Assembly: GCF_019279795.1 (NCBI RefSeq)
Contig: NC_056745.1
Span: 1,496,662,147 to 1,496,726,146 of the forward strand
DNA from: Protopterus annectens
Lineage: Eukaryota > Chordata > Ceratodontiformes > Protopteridae
Direction: 5' to 3'
DNA: 64,000 bases
Position numbers and translations under genes: made by a program. The notes beneath the pieces were generated by a model. The model had not been told where the DNA came from. It did not search any database and worked only from the letters and a program-made list of their open reading frames with translations. Shown here one piece after another: positions 58,950 to 64,000 of this stretch; the first letter of the stretch is position 1, and every line of letters starts with the position of its first letter.

Positions 58950-61582
58950 CCCCTGGGTGAATTTACGGTTACCCATCTAATCATCCAGATTGCATTTGAA
59001 GAGGGCCAATGAGGTGCTCTGTTTGATATGAAGTTTGAATCTGTTCTAAAGGTGTGATAACATCTGTGAGACAAATCTGTCCCTCCAGCAGGTTCTATTA
59101 ATGTCAAATACCAAGTTAAGGTCTTTAGGCCTTTGGATATGCAGCATTTCCAGTAAAGCAGGGTCAGACATTGCCTTATATGCAAAGCAGAGATCACCTC
59201 TGAGTAGTCTGTATGAAACAGAATAAACTGGCAGTGTTTTCAGATGATCCTTGTGAGGAACTTTTGTGGTCTGTCCAATTGCCCTTCTTACCACTTTGGA
59301 GACATGGTGATAAAAGATAAGGTTGCTGTCAACCTGCACGCCCAGGTCTCTCACCACTGAGTGCATACTTGGGGTGTTACTATTGATGTGGTGGTTAGCA
59401 GGAACATTGCTCTTACTGAAAGGGATGATAATACATTTTTTTGCATTAAGTTTAAGGCCATGACTTTGACACCAGTCATTTGTTTGTGTAAGGCTCTCTT
59501 GTAGGATGTTGACATCATTTGGAGATTCTATGATCGCTCCCAGTTTGCAGTCATCAGCAAAGTTTGTCAGCCACAGACCTTTAGTTTTTGCTTGTTCTTC
59601 GGAGAAATAGATTCCAAACAGTAGAGGGTCCCAGGACTGATCCCTGTGAAACACCACTGGTTACAGGTCTGCTGTTGGAGGTGGATTCCCCAATTTTGGC
59701 TGTATGTGTTTTATGAGTGAGCCAGTTAGCGACCCATCTAAGGATATAAGGGCCGATACCTAGCTGGGTGAGTTAGTCAATGATGCCTGAGTGAGGGATA
59801 GTGTCAAAATCCTTGGCTAAGTCTAGGTAGGCTGTATGCACAGATTTCCCCCCTCATTCAGAGCCTTGGTGACTGTCTTGAAGAAGTCCACCAGGTTTAA
59901 CAGGCATGATCTCCTTTTGACAAATCCAATTTGAGTTGGGTCAGGTGTATGGAGATTACCTATATCATTGTTGATTAGGTCCATGATGATTAGCTCCATG
60001 GTGTTGCAGATCAGGCTAATCAGGCTGATAGGTTTATAGTTCCTTGGATCAGTGGAAGCACCACCTTTGTCAAAGGGAAATAAAGGTGGCCTTTTTCCAT
60101 TCATTTGGGATGAAGCTGGTACTTAGAGTATGATTGAAAAGAGTACCCAGTGGTGTTGCTCATTCTTGTTGGAGCCCATGTAGGATGCAGCCTGGGATGT
60201 TATCAGGTCCCATATGTGCTGTGTTTTTGGCCATAGAGAGGGCATGTATGACCTGCTCTTTACAGATACAAGTTAGGGGACAGGTGGTAGGGATGTCATG
60301 GGGTATGTGTTGTGGGGACATGGGAGTGAAGTTTTCACATAACCTGTTGGCCAACAGGTTAGATATGTCCACAGGTTCAGTATATGTAGCATCATTAACT
60401 ACCAGTTCAGCACAAATCTGGGCCTTTCTTGTTAGGGTACAGATGTAACTAAAGAATGCCTTATGGTTGTCCTTAATTGAAGAAAATTTGGATTCATATT
60501 TTACTTTGGAGGACTTTACAAGGTCTTATTTCCTTGTTTAAGCTGAGGGAATGTTTCCAGTTTAGGGATCACTCCCTCTTACTCTTAGACAGCTATTTCG
60601 TCCTCTTATTGTAAAGCCTGTTAATGGCAGTTGCCCACCAGGTGGGTTTGCTCTTCCCTGAGGAGCTTGTTTTGGCCCTATCAGGTACGGCCGAATCAAT
60701 GCAGTTATACAGGTGTTTGTATAAAGCATTGGTGTAGAACTTGGTGTAGTTGCCAGTTCCATATGAGGGGGAGGTGCAGTGAAGTTATTTATACCATCTT
60801 GTAAGAAGTTATTATCTGTTTGGAGAAGTTTTTTTACTTTAGTTGCTGCTGGGGAGGGGGTCAGGTGTGATAGTTACTTCGTATGAGACTGATATGTGGT
60901 CAGACTCACCAGGGAAGACCTCACAGTTGGGGTGCTACAATGGTTCCCCATATTGGTAAGCACCAGATCCAGGATATTGGCATCCCTTGTGGGGGGGGTC
61001 AACCAGCTGGTCCAGGGCATTGGAGTTAATTAAATTAAGGAACGTTTGAGGAAGTGAGTTTGAGCCCAAGTAATGTACCCAGTCAATGGATGGGTAGTTA
61101 AAGTCACCCAAAACCATGGTGTTCGGATGTATTTTGATAGGCTTAAGTAGATCCAAATAGGCAGAGTGGGTGTCCTGAGTCATGGAGGGGGTCCTGTAGC
61201 TGCCGATGACTTGAATAGGTGTCCTACCAATAGTTAATTGCACATGAAGTATCTCCAGGGAATCATATGGTTCAACCAATCTGGAGGTGTATTTATCTTT
61301 AATGAATATCGATACACTGCCTCCTTTAGTTTTCATGCCTTCGGTTTGTGGTCTAAACGTGTGAAAGGAGGTTTAACTCAATATGGCTGAGGTGCTCTCC
61401 ACAGCATTGAATAAGGTCCCCATGACTGCATAAATGTCTGCATCTTCCAAGGTGAGGACAGTTTCCAGTGAGTGCAGTTTCATGTTAAGATTCCTAGCAT
61501 TTAGCAGCCTATCCTTGAGGTTGTTTTTAGATGACGTTTTTACATAGGGAATTTTGTCCTTGAGATACTGCCTAAAAGGCAC
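58950..61582 (-). pseudogene. CR1 ORF2: APE endonuclease + RT (multiple breaks, internal deletion)
   Basis: Begins with GTG in the same CATAGTGCCTTTTAGGCA context as the copy at 5,840. Endonuclease pieces: LNARNLNMKLHSLE (61,373-61,582), then SVSIFIKDKYTSRL, GSYRTPSMTQDTHS and VLGDFNYPSIDW (60,935-61,336). Middle pieces follow at 60,562-60,762 and 60,160-60,372 (AHMGPDNIPGC). RT: NYKPISLISLICN, IGFVKRRSCLLNLVDF (59,823-60,104), then LTNFADDCKLGAI (motif C intact) and CQSHGLKLNAKKCIIIPF (59,046-59,657). About 200 bp are deleted near 59,280: VVRR is followed almost at once by the QTTKVPHK region, skipping the segment between the palm end and LERPQ. Motif B is also damaged near 59,640. Confidence 0.88.
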
Positions 61583-62330
61583 TATGGGGGTGGCAACAGC
61601 CTTATCCAGTAACCGAAATCCCAGAGGTGACAGATTAAGACCATCTCTGGCAAAGCATCAAAGTCTGTCGATCATGTCATCCCAGGCTGACAGATACTGG
61701 ATCCCCTTAGAATGACACCAGAAAATAAGCTCATTATTGAAGTCAATAATTTTCTGTTTGTAGTGAGGCGTCATTCTAGGTGAAGGTAAAGTGCTGCTTA
61801 AGGCTAGGGACATACCTGCCTGAGACAGACAATCCGAGAGCTCAGTCATGTCTCCCTTCATATAGTCCAGAGAGGTACATCTCAAGTTGTTCACACCAAC
61901 ATGGACTATGACGGAGTCATAACTGTACCTATAGTTGAGAGACTTGAGTGAATGGGTGATGTGGTGGATCCTGGCACCTGACAGACAGCTGACCATGACC
62001 TTTTCCTTATCCAGTCTAGTGAGAGGGACATCCATGTGTCTCATGATGGAATCACCTATGACTAATATGTTTGGTTTTGTATTTTGCCTTAAGGATATGA
62101 CAGGTGAGATACTGGTGCGTACGTTTTTATATGTATTGTGTTCTGCAGACGAAGTATTATGTGTAGTGTGTTTGTGTTTGGGAGGTCTCTGGTGTTTAGG
62201 TAAGTTTCAGGTGAGGACCTCCGCATATGTAGTTGTGTATATGTGTTCAGGTCCAAGAAACAGCTGATGCCAGATCAGTCGAGAGGGAAGAGTGCTCAGC
62301 CTTGACAGTCTGGCCAGACATTTGGACCTC
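61583..62330 (-). pseudogene. CR1 ORF1 fragment with SGNH esterase
   Basis: The upstream Pro/Thr-rich linker (62,050-62,330) is frameshifted. An SGNH block I trace (GDSIMRHMDVPLTRL) leads into the open frame at 61,658-62,044. It has VSCLSGARIHHITHSL, VIVHVGVNNLR (block III-like, with Asn where the other copy has Asp), DYMKGDMTELSDCLSQAG, LPSPRMTPHY and a C-terminal WCHSKGIQYLSAWDD. The block V Asp-x-x-His pair is not evident. A stop near 61,657 and a longer C-run at 61,586-61,590 disturb the end. The domain aligns with 5,840-6,300 over its whole length, so the esterase is a fixed part of ORF1 in both subfamilies. Confidence 0.85.
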
Positions 62331-62335
62331 AGCCT

Positions 62336-62968
62336 GCCATAGTGAACCATAAAATGAACATCAATAAACACAGATAGTACAAATAGACTTGATATTGATG
62401 CAGCTGTAAAATAATTAAGTTTGCAATATAAAAATAGTTCTTACAGCCTACTGTTCAACATGTCTATGAATGCTGATTATTAGAATACAGTTTGGAATCT
62501 TAGTCATAAGTACCGCTTGCAGTTGTGATCAGCAGATTCTTCATCATTGCCGGTAAAATGAAGGGACATAGCAGACAGTGTGCACAGGGGTAACTGGAAA
62601 GTATACAAGGACAAGAACCTTGAATATCGGGATGACTTAGCTAGTAGCCATCTCAGGTATCAGACTTTAGACAATGCCAGGCACATCAGCGAGTGCTGTA
62701 GCTGTATTGTATAGGTATATGGATTTAAGACGTTGGAGCCCTAAGTTATGTCTTTACAAAGAATATGTACTTTGTGTAGCATGTGATCTGACATTCCATG
62801 AAAAATGGTGCAGTCTGAAGAAAATGCTGAAGATGGTCATATGAAAGTGATCTCTATATCATTGTTTAAGCCACTCGAATATATTCATTGTTACCTGGTA
62901 TCAGAAAAATAATAAAGTAAATTCTTCTGTCATTTGAGAAATGTTTTAGGTTTGGCTCCCTAGTGACC
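62336..62968. other. Unassigned non-coding sequence
   Basis: No gene or repeat recognised. Confidence 0.5.

Positions 62969-63012
<44 letters not shown>
62969..63012 (+). repeat. (GT)n microsatellite
   Basis: About 44 bp of GT dinucleotides. Confidence 0.95.
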
Positions 63013-63015
<3 letters not shown>

Positions 63016-63361
63016 CACACGCACATATGTGTATGAAGTACTAAAAGTTTATGTATGCATTTAAAAGATGTTATGCCATTACATCAACTGGAAATCATTA
63101 TCTGAATATAGAGGAGTGAAATATATAATATTTGGCTGTAACATCTGGTACCTTTGGCTAATGCATTTTCATTAAAAGAATATGTCTCATGTGTCTGATT
63201 TCCTGCAAATGACATGTTCTGCAACACATGTGGATAAATGGTCAGAGAGTGAGACAGGACACAATCTAGTGTAAAGCAAGTTCCAGAAAATCGGTCAATG
63301 TCTAAGTGCTCATTGTTGATCCAGGCATCCATCCACCCCAGCTTATTCTCAGGGTTGCTTA
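63013..63361. other. Unassigned non-coding sequence
   Basis: The minus frame at 63,084-63,407 shows no family motif and overlaps the start of the 69-bp array. Nothing else recognised. Confidence 0.45.
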
Positions 63362-63758
63362 ATTCAGATTCACACCATTGTAGACAATTATAATATGACT
63401 CAAACACTTAGGGTGTCATACCTCTCAATTGTTCAGGTTCACACCAGTGTAGAAAATTGTAATATGACTCAAATACTTAGGGTGTCATCCCTCTCAACTG
63501 TTCGGATTCACACCACTGTAGACAATTATAATATGACTCAGAAACATAGGGTGTCATCCCTCTCAACTGTTCAGATTCACACCATTGTAGACAATTATAA
63601 TATGACTCAAAAACGTAGGGTGTCATACCTCTCAACTGTTCAGATTCACACCATTGTAGACAATTATAATATGACTCAAAAACTTAGGGTGTCATACCTT
63701 TCAACTGTTCAGATTCACACCATTGTAGGCAATTATAATATGACTCAAAAACTTGTCA
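63362..63758 (+). repeat. 69-bp minisatellite containing a MITE end
   Basis: About 5.7 units of roughly 69 bp. Each has GATTCACACCATTGTAGACA, ATTATAATATGACTCAAAAA and then GTGTCATACCTCTCAACTGT, which is the terminal sequence of the hAT-like MITE. The last unit runs straight into a MITE copy. The frame at 63,395-63,808 is a by-product (23-residue period). Confidence 0.93.
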
Positions 63759-64000
63759 TACCTCTCAACTGTCCATATTTTGACAGGATGTCCAGAATTT
63801 TGTCCTGAAATTTATGATTCTCTTTCAAATCACTGACTACTGAAGTCACTAAATAATGACACACATTTGCATTTCAAACTTTATGTCCTTGAAAATGCAT
63901 TCTGACATAAAAACTGTTATGCTGTCAACTTTCAAAATTTATAAAATCAATATTTAAATTATGTTCCTATTTTGGGACCTTTGTCGTAGAATTATTTTAG
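63759..64000 (+). mobile_element. hAT-like MITE, copy 5 (runs off the window)
   Basis: Starts CATACCTCTCAACTGTCCAT and shares TACTGAAGTCACTAAATAAT and CAAACTTTATGTCCTTGAAA with copies 3 and 4, same orientation. The right end lies beyond the window. Confidence 0.75.

Larger units (their letters stand above)
58808..62335 (-). mobile_element. CR1-clade LINE, nearly full length, inactivated (second subfamily)
   Basis: Minus-strand CR1 with most of ORF1 (62,330-61,583), ORF2 (61,582-58,950) and 3' UTR. The tail is built on CTATGATC rather than CTATGAAC (58,808-58,842). It lacks the 5' UTR monomers and the ORF1 start, so it is 5'-truncated near 62,335. Many frameshifts make it inactive. Confidence 0.9.

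Overview
This window looks like intergenic or deep-intronic DNA from a vertebrate with a repeat-rich genome. I found no host exon, tRNA or rRNA. The evidence for a vertebrate is the repeat content: several CR1-clade LINEs (ORF1 with a CxxC pair and an SGNH esterase, an APE endonuclease, an FADD-type reverse transcriptase and 8-bp tandem tails), several L2-clade LINEs with a shared 3' end, three copies of a SINE with the GGGGTCGCCACAGCGGA-type core familiar from fish genomes, an L1/Tx1-like ORF1 relic and an RTE-like LINE relic. A CR1 plus L2 mix suggests a non-mammalian vertebrate (lungfish, ray-finned or cartilaginous fish, or amphibian). That is inference, and I cannot name a species.

Layout. 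1-2,870 is mostly unassigned, with a CR1 3' end and a SINE. 2,872-8,160 is a nearly full-length but broken CR1 on the minus strand. Its 5' half and flank (6,216-9,724) are duplicated in tandem at 9,737-12,994. 13-18.7 kb holds a SINE, an L1-like ORF1 relic, microsatellites and a CR1 3' fragment. 18,755-30,328 is one composite locus. It is a plus-strand L2 whose RT region is split by a minus-strand CR1 (20,349-21,540) and whose 3' UTR has expanded into about 75 copies of a 75-bp satellite. That satellite carries a 760-bp insertion made almost wholly of consecutive hairpins (22,521-23,280) and a minus-strand L2 fragment (28,929-30,047). 32.3-35.7 kb holds an RTE-like relic and an old CR1 relic. 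37-42.2 kb holds a SINE inserted in an L2 end with a clean 15-bp target duplication, a (GA)n tract, and 23-, 38- and 44-bp minisatellites, one interrupted by a hAT-like MITE. 43.1-45.6 kb is a minus-strand L2. 45.6-48.5 kb holds three more MITE copies. 49.1-50.4 kb is a CR1 3' fragment. 50.8-57.7 kb is a 31-bp array followed by a 5.7-kb 49-bp array. 57.8-62.3 kb has an L2 3' end and a broken, nearly full-length CR1. The window ends with a 69-bp array that incorporates the MITE terminus, running into a MITE copy.

No set of genes works together here. The story is genome dynamics: LINEs nesting in one another, LINE and MITE ends acting as seeds for satellites, and a recent tandem duplication with repair scars. 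The long open frames at 23.2-29.1 kb and 51.9-57.6 kb are by-products of tandem repeats, not genes. The most unusual object is the chain of about 13 hairpins at 22,521-23,280.
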